From: Pseudomonadales bacterium
GTDB lineage: Bacteria; Pseudomonadota; Gammaproteobacteria; Pseudomonadales; Azotimanducaceae
Direction of reading: 5' to 3'
Length of the DNA: 64,000 nucleotides
Assembly: GCA_022825925.1 (NCBI GenBank)
Contig: JAJDVW010000049.1
Location: 1 to 64,000 of the forward strand
In this document: positions 8,720 to 16,631 of the stretch, one piece after another
How the letters are laid out: every line of letters starts with the position of its first letter
Position numbering within the stretch: position 1 is the first letter of the stretch
The notes under the pieces: generated by a model
What the model saw: only the letters and a program-made list of their open reading frames with translations
What the model was told of the DNA's origin: nothing
Database searches by the model: none
Made by a program: the position numbers and the translations under genes

Positions 8720-9469
8720 TCAATGCACGCCGCCCCAGTCCTCTCCGGCCGACGCCGCTCCGTTGCCGGCGGCGCCGAGCGTCCGCAACGGCGCCGGGAT
8801 GTCGTCGCTGACGGGCGCCGTGAGACCGCCGACCACGTAGTCGAGGTAGCGGATCAGGTACTGGCGCTCCGTCTCCGGGGACCACTGCCAGTCCCCCTGC
8901 TGGGTGATGCGGAACACCTTGGAACGCACCCACTGCCCGGCGAACGCCTCGGTGCGGAAGAACAGCCACCGCTGCTCGAAGACCTCGTCCGGCAGCTCGG
9001 GGAGCTTCCGCCGCACGGCGTCCTTGAGCAGGTCGAGGAGCGGGTCCTTGACCGCCGCCAGCGCGGCGCGGAGATGGCCGTCGTTGCTGGTGGCGAGCTG
9101 GAACGAGAAGCCCTGCGCCTGTGCGCCCCAGGGGAAGTCGAACACGGTCATCTTGAACGGCCACAGCCCCACGACGATCAGCTCGCGCAGTGGGGCGTCG
9201 CGGTCGATGGCCGCCTGCAGACGCTCCCGCCCCGGGCGCCAGACGCGTTCGTCCAGGAATTCGAGGATGGCGTCGATGAGGCCCGCCTTGTTCCTGAAGT
9301 GATAGTGCACGGCGCCGGTGTTCGCGGAGCCCGCCTCGGCGCTGATGCGCCGCAGCGTGACCGTGTCGATGCCTTCCGTCGCGAAGAGCCGGAGGGCGGT
9401 GGTGACGATCCGGTCGCGGGTGCCGCCGCCCGCGCGTGGGCTCGCGGATGCCGTGGTCTTGGTGGGCAG
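8720..9469 (-). CDS. TetR family transcriptional regulator, possible CTG start
   Basis: A 249-residue one-component regulator. The N-terminal helix-turn-helix is clear: TRDRIVTTALRLFATEGID, then TVTLRRISAEAGSANTGAVHYHFRNK, then the ligand-binding helices. The obvious GTG (9310) falls inside this domain and cannot be the start. Upstream in frame there is no ATG, GTG or TTG at a sensible place, but a CTG at 9467-9469 has GGAG six bases upstream, so I propose it as the start. The gene is divergent from the TonB receptor operon, with a perfect palindrome between them, and it probably regulates both. The ligand is unknown. Confidence 0.8.
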   Translation of the reverse strand: MPTKTTASASPRAGGGTRDRIVTTALRLFATEGIDTVTLRRISAEAGSANTGAVHYHFRNKAGLIDAILEFLDERVWRPGRERLQAAIDRDAPLRELIVVGLWPFKMTVFDFPWGAQAQGFSFQLATSNDGHLRAALAAVKDPLLDLLKDAVRRKLPELPDEVFEQRWLFFRTEAFAGQWVRSKVFRITQQGDWQWSPETERQYLIRYLDYVVGGLTAPVSDDIPAPLRTLGAAGNGAASAGEDWGGVH

Positions 9470-9566
9470 GATCCACTCCGGGGCTGCGTGCCCCTGCCGG
9501 TGAAAGCAGGGAGTTTGTCGAACCGCGGGGTCCCCGGCAAGGGGTTGGCGGGATCGCCGTCGGTGC

Positions 9567-9602
9567 TAAAGCATTTGCTTTACATCGGGGCCGGCGTACA
9601 GT
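9567..9602. promoter_or_regulatory. palindromic operator and promoter between TetR gene and TonB receptor operon
   Basis: TAAAGCA (9567-9573) and TGCTTTA (9576-9582) form a perfect inverted repeat with a 2-bp spacer, in the 170-bp divergent region. A plausible rightward promoter overlaps it: TTGCTT (9575-9580), 16 bp, TACAGT (9597-9602). The placement suits repression of the receptor operon, and perhaps autoregulation, by the adjacent TetR protein. The AT-rich palindrome stands out from the GC-rich surroundings. Confidence 0.6.
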
Positions 9603-9639
9603 CGTTCCGTCAGACGGCGTGAGTGCAAGGGGGAGTACC

Positions 9640-12234
9640 GTGTCCGAGACCTATAGCGACCCTGTTTTCGTATCCCGCGGCGCCGCCACCGGGCGGTCTG
9701 GCGTGTTGGCGGCCGTTTCAGCGATGGTCCTGTCCCTGGGCGCCGGGCCGCTGGCGGCGGAAGAACGGGAGGACGGGGACCAGGCTTCCGGGCGCTTCGT
9801 GCTCGAGGAGGTCATCGTCACGGCCGATCGCAAGGAACAGTCGATCCTGGACGTTCCCATTTCGGTGACGGCGTTCGACAGCAACATGTTGGAGGACTAC
9901 CAGATCACCAACCGCAAGGACCTCGAGGTCCGCGTCCCCGGCCTGCAGTTCGGCCTCGACAGTCCCGCGACGATCCGCGGGATGGGGTCGCTGTACCGCG
10001 GACTGGCGGGGGACGTGGCCGTGGCCCAGTATTCGAACGACCTCTACTTCGACGAGTCCTACGGCGTCCTGAGCTCGATGTACGACCTCGAGCGCGTCGA
10101 GGTGCTGCGCGGGCCGCAGGGCACCCTGTACGGGCGCAACTCCATCGGCGGAGCCATCAACTACGTCAACAAGCGCCCGGAGTGGGAGTTCGGAGCCGGG
10201 GCCCTGGCGGAGGTCGCGAGTTTCAACGGGCGGCGCGTGAACGGCTTCGTCACCGGCCCGATCAACGACGAGTTCGCGTTTCGCCTGACCGGGGAATGGC
10301 AGGAGACCGACGGCCAGCAGGAGAACATCTCGGGGCCCGACCTCGGCGCCAAGGGCGACTACAACATCGCGCCGCAGCTGGCGTTCCGCAACGACCGGTG
10401 GGACGTGAACGTGCGCTACAGCACGTTCGAGCAGGACGCGCGCAGCGAAGTGCGGGTTCCGGTGCGTTATCCCCGCACGGACGTCGAGTTCCACCCCAAC
10501 CCCATCGACGGCGCGCCGAGCGGCGAGCGGAACCTGTACTACAAGTACCCGCGCGCCGAGCCGCCCTCGACCTCCGGCGGCGACCTCGGGAACCGCGTGG
10601 ACCTGAACGAGGCCGGCAGCACGGAGGTTTCGCGCGACGCCCTCACGCTGCACGTCAACTACGAGATCTCGGACAACCTGAGCATCAAGTACATCTACGG
10701 CGACTCGGAACTGACGCTCGGGCTCCTGCAGCAGGACTTCGACCAGACGAGCCTGACCGGCAGCGCGGCGGATCCCTTCCTGTCGTCCAACGCCGGCGTC
10801 CCGTTCCAGGACATCCGCATCGACTTCGTCTACGACGTGCTGCTCACGACCCAGGAGCTCCAGGTGGCGTTCGACGCCGGCCCCTGGAGCGGCATCGTCG
10901 GCGTGTACCACCTGGACGAGGAGTACGAGAGCGACATCAACATCTTCGACATCGCGAACCGCGCGGTGCACACGGCGACCAACGACGTCTGGCTCGCCAC
11001 GCTGGGCGTGCGGTTCGAGGACATCTTCGGCGGCGACCGGCTGTATATCCGGCCCGACCAGACCGCCTGGATCTCGCCGCACGTGCCCGACGGGTCGAGC
11101 CGCTGGTACTTCGCTCCGACGCTGCGGACGACCCGGTCGCAGGCCGTGTTCAGCCAGGCGACCTACACCTTCAACGAGCGCTGGCGGATCACGGCCGGCA
11201 TCCGCTACACGGAGGACGAGAAGAAGTTCCTCCAGGACGAGGATCACGTCGTCATCGACTTCGACCCGATCGGCGTGCTGCTCGGGGACGGCAGCGACCC
11301 GACGCGGGTGGCGCCGGCGGTCTACAACCGCATCACGCCGCGCCTCGTGCAGGACTTCGAGAAGGTCACGGGCAACGTCTCGCTCGAATACACCACGGCC
11401 CAGGGCCAGTTGATCTACGGCCGCATCGCGACCGGGTACCGTTCCGGCGGTCCGGTCATCGACCGGCCGCCGCCGTTCGACAAGTACGACGACGAGGAGC
11501 TGATCTCCTACGAGGTGGGCTACAAGGGCGACCTGTTCGAGGACCGGGTGCGGCTGCTGGTGGCCGGTTTCATCTACGACTTCGGGCAGTACCAGCAGAT
11601 CGTCCGGCTACGCGAGCTCGATCCCGTCCCGCGCAACTTCACGGTGATCGACAACCTGCCGGACACGACGATGATGGGCGTCGAGGTCGAGGCCACGGTC
11701 AACGTGACGGAGAACTTCCGCCTCAGCGGGTTCTACGCCTACCAGACCTCGGAGCTCGGACCGGTGATGATCCCGGACCGGCTCGACCCGAACCAGCAGT
11801 TCGACGCCGTGACCTACGTCAGCCCGGCGACGGGCATGGAGACGGTCGCCTACCTCGAGCGCGAAGTGAACCTCGAGGACAACGAGCTGCCGAACATGCC
11901 GAACCGCAAGTGGTCGATCACGGCCGACTACGTGCACGACATGGGCGGCCGGGGGCGGCTGTTCGCGAGCACCAGCTACTCGTTCACGGGCGAACGCTTC
12001 AACCGCATCCACAACATCCCCTACGACGTGCTCGACAGCTTCAACCGGTGGGACGCCAGGCTGTCCTGGGAGTCGGCTTCGGGGGAGCGCGCGGTGACCC
12101 TGTTCGTGGAGAACATCTCCGACGAGATCGGCATCATGGAGCTTGAGTCGAACGGCTGGAGCGACGGCTACTACCAGGACGCGACCCTCACCGATCCGCG
12201 GTTCTGGGGACTGACCGTGCGCTGGGACAGTTGA
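9640..12234 (+). CDS. TonB-dependent outer-membrane receptor
   Basis: An 864-residue outer-membrane receptor that would take up a bulky ligand using TonB energy. After an N-terminal export signal (hydrophobic stretch GVLAAVSAMVLSLGAGPLAA), a TonB-box-like LEEVIVTADRKEQS is followed by the plug domain (SILDVPISVTAF...LRGPQGTLYGRNSIGGAINYVNKRP) and a beta-barrel rich in alternating aromatic strands. The plug wording is that of the large 'iron complex/unknown substrate' receptor group, so the ligand cannot be told. The GTG at 9640 is preferred because AAGGGGGAG lies just upstream and it gives a normal signal peptide. It heads an operon reaching to 18612. Confidence 0.9.
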   Translation: MSETYSDPVFVSRGAATGRSGVLAAVSAMVLSLGAGPLAAEEREDGDQASGRFVLEEVIVTADRKEQSILDVPISVTAFDSNMLEDYQITNRKDLEVRVPGLQFGLDSPATIRGMGSLYRGLAGDVAVAQYSNDLYFDESYGVLSSMYDLERVEVLRGPQGTLYGRNSIGGAINYVNKRPEWEFGAGALAEVASFNGRRVNGFVTGPINDEFAFRLTGEWQETDGQQENISGPDLGAKGDYNIAPQLAFRNDRWDVNVRYSTFEQDARSEVRVPVRYPRTDVEFHPNPIDGAPSGERNLYYKYPRAEPPSTSGGDLGNRVDLNEAGSTEVSRDALTLHVNYEISDNLSIKYIYGDSELTLGLLQQDFDQTSLTGSAADPFLSSNAGVPFQDIRIDFVYDVLLTTQELQVAFDAGPWSGIVGVYHLDEEYESDINIFDIANRAVHTATNDVWLATLGVRFEDIFGGDRLYIRPDQTAWISPHVPDGSSRWYFAPTLRTTRSQAVFSQATYTFNERWRITAGIRYTEDEKKFLQDEDHVVIDFDPIGVLLGDGSDPTRVAPAVYNRITPRLVQDFEKVTGNVSLEYTTAQGQLIYGRIATGYRSGGPVIDRPPPFDKYDDEELISYEVGYKGDLFEDRVRLLVAGFIYDFGQYQQIVRLRELDPVPRNFTVIDNLPDTTMMGVEVEATVNVTENFRLSGFYAYQTSELGPVMIPDRLDPNQQFDAVTYVSPATGMETVAYLEREVNLEDNELPNMPNRKWSITADYVHDMGGRGRLFASTSYSFTGERFNRIHNIPYDVLDSFNRWDARLSWESASGERAVTLFVENISDEIGIMELESNGWSDGYYQDATLTDPRFWGLTVRWDS

Positions 12235-12271
12235 GCCGGCCGGCCCGGCAAGGACTCGAAGGGGGCGCGGG

Positions 12272-13933
12272 ATGACCGGCGAGAAGCGGATCCTGCTCGA
12301 CGACGAGCAGGTGCGGCGCTATGTCGCGGACGGGTTCGTCACGTTCGACACCGGGCTCCCGGCGGACTTCCACGCGGCCGTGACGGACGAGCTCCGGGTC
12401 AGCATGAAGCACGACTCCCCGATGCTCGGCGACAACCTCCTGCCGCGGATCCCGATGCTGGCCGAGATGCTGAGGTCGCCCCGCGTGAGCGGCGCCGTCA
12501 CGAGCCTCCTGGGTGAGGACTTCGTCTGGGCGCCGCACCGCTTCCCACACAACAGCGAACCACTCGCGGAGGCGGACCGGGAACTCGCCTTCGATCCCTT
12601 CCAGAACGGCGCGGTCATGGGCGAGGGCTCCATCTCGGGGTCGGGCTGGCACCAGGACGGGCACTCGAAGGCCGGGCGCGGCCGCTGGCATACGTTCCGG
12701 GCCGCGAACCTCTTCTACTTCCCGCAGGACACGCCGCTCGAGATGGGTCCGACGCGGTTGCTGGCGGGTTCGCACCTGTACGCCAACATCCACCATATCG
12801 TCCCCGAGCAGGTGGTCCTCCGGGAACTCCCGGCGGGCACCGCGATCCTCGCGGACTTCGACGTCGGCCACGCCGGCACGCCGAACCGTACCGACACGAG
12901 CCGGTACATGCTGAAGTTCGTGGTGCTGCGCACGGAGAGCCCGGAACGCGCCACCTGGGACCACCGGGATCCGGCATGGCATACGCCGGAGGGGCTGTGC
13001 GCGCCCCATGACCTGCCGCGGGCGTGGACCTCGCTCTGGAACTGGCTGCGGGGAGCGCCGCGCAGCGTCGGCATCGAACCCCCGGCGGCGGCCGAGTTGC
13101 CGCGCCTGCTCGACGCACTGAAGTCCCCCGGCCAGGGGACGCGGCTGGCGGCGCTCTACGACCTGGCGGCGAGCGGTGAGCCGGCGTTGCCTGGGCTGGT
13201 GGACGCCCTGCTCGCCACCTCCGGCCTAGACCGGCACGTCGCGCCGCCGAAGGACGATCCGCGCTACTACGGCAAGTCGGCGGACCACCTGGACCGCTGT
13301 TATTCGCCGCGGCAGTTCGTGCCGGAGGATGCGGCGGTGGCCCTCGGCGCCATCGGCGCCCCGGCCGTCGAGTCCCTCGGCACGCTGCTCGCGCACGACG
13401 ATCCGTGGATGCGGATCAACGCGGTCTACGCGCTCGGCGAGGCGGGCCCCGCCGCCGCGGGCGCCTGGGCCGACCGCGTGGGGGCGCTGCTAGACGACCC
13501 GGTGCCCGTGGTGGCGCGCGCGGCGGTCGACGCGCTGTGCGCGCTCCCGTGTTTCGGGCCGGCGACGGTCGCGCGGGCGCATCGCCTGCTCGTCACGGAC
13601 ATCGAGGGCGGCGAGGAGCCGGCGATGGGGGAACCGAGCCTCGGCGGGCGGTGGACGAAACAGAACCACCTGCGCTACGTGCTGAGCCTCGCGCTGCTCG
13701 CCCGCCTGACGGGAGAGAACCTGCCCGACGGCCTGGAGGAGGCGTTCGTCGCGGGTCTCGGGGACGAGACCGGCTACACGCAGTCCGTCGCCTGCCAGGG
13801 GCTTGAGCGGCTCGGCACGCCGAGCGGCCTCAGGGCCGCCCTGCGACACCTGCAGCCGCGGCGCTGGGACCCGCAGCACATTCGGCTGGCGGGCCAGTCG
13901 GGTCATCGCCGGGTTCGACAAGCCGCGTCATAG
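12272..13933 (+). CDS. phytanoyl-CoA dioxygenase (PhyH) fused to HEAT repeats
   Basis: A 553-residue protein in two parts. Residues 1 to about 240 form a PhyH-type Fe(II)/2-oxoglutarate dioxygenase, with the metal motif WHQDGH (His127, Asp129), distal His200 in FDVGHAG and the 2-oxoglutarate arginine near Arg211. Residues from about 280 to 540 contain alpha-helical HEAT-like units (for example DAAVALGAIGAPAVESLGTLL, then DPWMRINAVYALGEAGPAAA). PhyH proteins are usually about 250-320 residues, so the HEAT extension, probably for protein or ligand binding, is unusual. It follows the receptor gene by 37 bp. The substrate is unknown. Confidence 0.85.
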   Translation: MTGEKRILLDDEQVRRYVADGFVTFDTGLPADFHAAVTDELRVSMKHDSPMLGDNLLPRIPMLAEMLRSPRVSGAVTSLLGEDFVWAPHRFPHNSEPLAEADRELAFDPFQNGAVMGEGSISGSGWHQDGHSKAGRGRWHTFRAANLFYFPQDTPLEMGPTRLLAGSHLYANIHHIVPEQVVLRELPAGTAILADFDVGHAGTPNRTDTSRYMLKFVVLRTESPERATWDHRDPAWHTPEGLCAPHDLPRAWTSLWNWLRGAPRSVGIEPPAAAELPRLLDALKSPGQGTRLAALYDLAASGEPALPGLVDALLATSGLDRHVAPPKDDPRYYGKSADHLDRCYSPRQFVPEDAAVALGAIGAPAVESLGTLLAHDDPWMRINAVYALGEAGPAAAGAWADRVGALLDDPVPVVARAAVDALCALPCFGPATVARAHRLLVTDIEGGEEPAMGEPSLGGRWTKQNHLRYVLSLALLARLTGENLPDGLEEAFVAGLGDETGYTQSVACQGLERLGTPSGLRAALRHLQPRRWDPQHIRLAGQSGHRRVRQAAS

Positions 13934-13940
13934 TCGCCCG

Positions 13941-14693
13941 ATGGACATCGAAGGCGCTGCCGCCCGCCGTCTGCGGCACTTCGACCGGCGGCAACCCGAT
14001 CCGGGCGCGGTCGTCGCCGACCCGGAGCAGGGATACGCGATCCAGGCCGCGGTGGCCCGGCTGCGCGAGCGGCGGGGCGAGGCCGTGATCGGCTACAAGG
14101 TCGGCTGCACGTCTCCCGCCACGCAGCGTCGCCTCGGGATCGACAGCCCGATTTTCGCCCGGCTCTTCGAGGGCGAGCGCTGGGCTTCCGGGGTGACCCT
14201 CGCGCGGGAGCGCTTCCTCCGGTTGGCGTTCGAGGGCGAGCTGGCCGTCCGCCTGGGTACGGACCTTCCGCGGGAGCCGGACGGGGACGCCGTGCTGGCA
14301 GCCGTCGAGGGCGTGTTCGCCGTCATCGAGCTGCATCACTTTCCCTATGGGGAGGGAGGACCCTCGGCCGCGGAGCTCATCGCGAGCAACGGGGTACATG
14401 CGGGGTTCGTGGTCACCGACGGCGGCATGGCGGACCTGGACGACAAGATCGCGCGCCTCTCGATCGAGATCGACGGACGCGAGGTCGCCGACGTGTCCGG
14501 ACCGGAGCTGACCGGGACCGTGGCGCGGTCCCTGCGGTGGCTCGCGCGGGAACTGCCACGCCAGGGCGGGACACTGCTGCCGGGACAGACCGTCCTCTGC
14601 GGCACCGTGGCCCCGCTCCTGCCGGCGCCCGATGCCCGCGAGGTCGCGGTGACGACGGACCGCTTCGGCTCCGTGCGCTGCGCCATCGAGTAG
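13941..14693 (+). CDS. FAH-superfamily 2-keto-4-pentenoate hydratase / oxaloacid decarboxylase-like enzyme
   Basis: A 250-residue member of the MhpD/DmpH branch of the fumarylacetoacetase superfamily, whose enzymes hydrate 2-hydroxypentadienoates or decarboxylate 4-oxalocrotonate using Mg2+. Family features are IGYKVGCTSPATQRRLGI near the N terminus, FEGELAVRLG and the acidic metal-binding stretch AAVEGVFAVIELH. Only seven bases separate it from the PhyH-HEAT gene and 15 bases from the ABC gene, so it belongs to the receptor operon. No other meta-cleavage pathway gene is nearby, so its substrate may be different. Confidence 0.8.
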   Translation: MDIEGAAARRLRHFDRRQPDPGAVVADPEQGYAIQAAVARLRERRGEAVIGYKVGCTSPATQRRLGIDSPIFARLFEGERWASGVTLARERFLRLAFEGELAVRLGTDLPREPDGDAVLAAVEGVFAVIELHHFPYGEGGPSAAELIASNGVHAGFVVTDGGMADLDDKIARLSIEIDGREVADVSGPELTGTVARSLRWLARELPRQGGTLLPGQTVLCGTVAPLLPAPDAREVAVTTDRFGSVRCAIE

Positions 14694-14708
14694 GCGGTCG
14701 GGGGACGC

Positions 14709-16631
14709 TTGGCACCCGACGACGCGGGAAGCCGTCCGGAGCCCGACGCCGATCTCAAGCTCGGGACCGCACTGTGGCGCACCCGCGCCTACCTGCTGCC
14801 CCAGCTCCGGCACTTCGTCCTGTACGGCGTGCTCACCGCGTTCACGATGCTGCTCGAGGTGGGCGCCGTCCTGCTCGTCTACGACCTGCTCACCAATAAG
14901 GTGCTCCAGGGCGAACCGCTGACGGAGTTCCAGGCGGGTCTCCTGGCGGTGGACCCGGAGCGGTTCGTGGCGGTGGAGACGCTCGACGAGGCGGCGCGCC
15001 TCACGCTGCGCACGGTGTTCCTGGTGGTGGGCGGCGCGCTCGTGGCGGTCGGCTTCGCGCTCGGCACCGTACTCACGTACTACCTCACGTGGATCCTGCA
15101 GCGGGTGAACCAGGACCTGCGGCTCGCGATGATGGACGCCGCGGTACACCTCTCCCTCCGCTATCACGACGACGCTCCCGTGGGGGACGGCATCTACCGG
15201 GTCTACCAGGACAGCGCGATGGTCACCAGCGTGGTGCAGAACGGCCTGATCGAGCCGGCGACCGCGCTGGTCAGCCTGCTGGTCGCCCTCGTCACCGTGT
15301 CGCTCTTCGCACCCTGGCTCGGCGTCCTGCTGCTCATCGCCGTGGTTCCGTCCGTGGTCGTGGCGCGGGCCTTCGTGCCGCGGCTGCGCCGGGGCAGCGC
15401 GCGGGCGCGCGCGGCGAACAGCGCGTTGACCTCCCACATCCAGGAGAGCGTGCACGGGGTTCGCATACTGAAGGCGCACCAGGCGGAGGGGCGGGCGTTC
15501 GAGTCGTTCCGGCGGCGCTCGTTCCGGGCCCTCGACCGGGCGTACGAACTGCGGCGCAGCGTGGCGCTGCTCAATCTCGCGGTGTTCCTGCTGACCGCCC
15601 TGGCGGCCATCGGCGGGGACTACCTGATGGCGCAGTGGGTGTGGGCGGAGGAACCGACCTTCGGCTACGGCGTGATCGCGCTGGTCGGCTTCGCCGTCTG
15701 GAATCTCGGCGCCTTCCAGGCGGCCCAGGACCGCACCGCCACGCTGGCCGCCGGGAGCGTGACGCTCGCCAATCTCTGGAGCCTGCTGCAGGACATGGGC
15801 GTGGGGCTTGGCCGCGCGTTCTTCCTCCTCGACCAGGAGCCCGAGGTGCGCGACCGGCCGGGGGCGGTGGCCATGCCGCCGGTCGAGCGGGGGGTGCGGT
15901 TCCGCGACGTGGACTTCGCCTACCGGCCCGGCGTGCCCGTGCTCCGCGGCGTCAGCTTCACGGCGCGGCCCGGGACGGTGACGGCGGTCGTCGGCGTCTC
16001 CGGCGCCGGCAAGTCGACCCTGATGCGGCTCCTGCTCCGCCTCTACGAGGTCGACGCGGGGGCGATCGAGATCGACGGCGTCGACATCCGGGACCTCCGG
16101 GTGCAGGCCCTGCGGGACGGCATCGGCATCGTGCTGCAGGAGAACGCGCTCTTTCCGACGACCATCGCCGACAACATCCGGTTCGCCTCCCCGGGCGCTG
16201 CCGACGCCGCCGTCGAGGCCGCGGCGGCCACGGCGTGCGCGGACGAGTTCGTGCGGGACCTGCCCGAGGGCTACGCCACCGAACTCGGGGAACGCGGGGC
16301 GAAGCTGTCGACGGGCCAGCGGCAGCGCATCTCGATCGCGCGCGCGGTGGTCAAGAACGCGCCGATCCTGCTGCTCGACGAGCCGACGGCGTCGCTGGAC
16401 GTCGCCACCGAACGCCGGGTGCTCGAGGGCCTCGCCGATTGGGGCCGCGACAAGGTGATCTTCCTGGTCACGCACCGTATCGGGACGATCCGGCGCGCGG
16501 ACCGGATCCTGTTCCTGGAGGACGGCGCCCTGGTGGAGGAGGGGGACCACGCGTCCCTGATGGAACGCCCCGGCGGACGCTACCGGGCGTTCGTCACGAC
16601 GGAGTCGGGGGATGCGGCCCATGCCTCCTGA
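14709..16631 (+). CDS. ABC transporter half-unit (membrane domain plus ATPase), first of a pair
   Basis: A 640-residue type IV ABC exporter half-transporter. The N-terminal half holds about six membrane segments. The ATPase half has Walker A GVSGAGKST (Lys435), a LSTGQRQR signature (from residue 533) and Walker B ILLLDEPTAS (Asp557, Glu558). The TTG start at 14709 follows a GGGGGAC ribosome-binding sequence; no better start was seen. The next gene overlaps its 3' end and encodes a second, different half-transporter, so the two most likely form a heterodimer. Its place downstream of a TonB receptor suggests export of a processed product, but direction and cargo are inferred. Confidence 0.85.
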   Translation: MAPDDAGSRPEPDADLKLGTALWRTRAYLLPQLRHFVLYGVLTAFTMLLEVGAVLLVYDLLTNKVLQGEPLTEFQAGLLAVDPERFVAVETLDEAARLTLRTVFLVVGGALVAVGFALGTVLTYYLTWILQRVNQDLRLAMMDAAVHLSLRYHDDAPVGDGIYRVYQDSAMVTSVVQNGLIEPATALVSLLVALVTVSLFAPWLGVLLLIAVVPSVVVARAFVPRLRRGSARARAANSALTSHIQESVHGVRILKAHQAEGRAFESFRRRSFRALDRAYELRRSVALLNLAVFLLTALAAIGGDYLMAQWVWAEEPTFGYGVIALVGFAVWNLGAFQAAQDRTATLAAGSVTLANLWSLLQDMGVGLGRAFFLLDQEPEVRDRPGAVAMPPVERGVRFRDVDFAYRPGVPVLRGVSFTARPGTVTAVVGVSGAGKSTLMRLLLRLYEVDAGAIEIDGVDIRDLRVQALRDGIGIVLQENALFPTTIADNIRFASPGAADAAVEAAAATACADEFVRDLPEGYATELGERGAKLSTGQRQRISIARAVVKNAPILLLDEPTASLDVATERRVLEGLADWGRDKVIFLVTHRIGTIRRADRILFLEDGALVEEGDHASLMERPGGRYRAFVTTESGDAAHAS

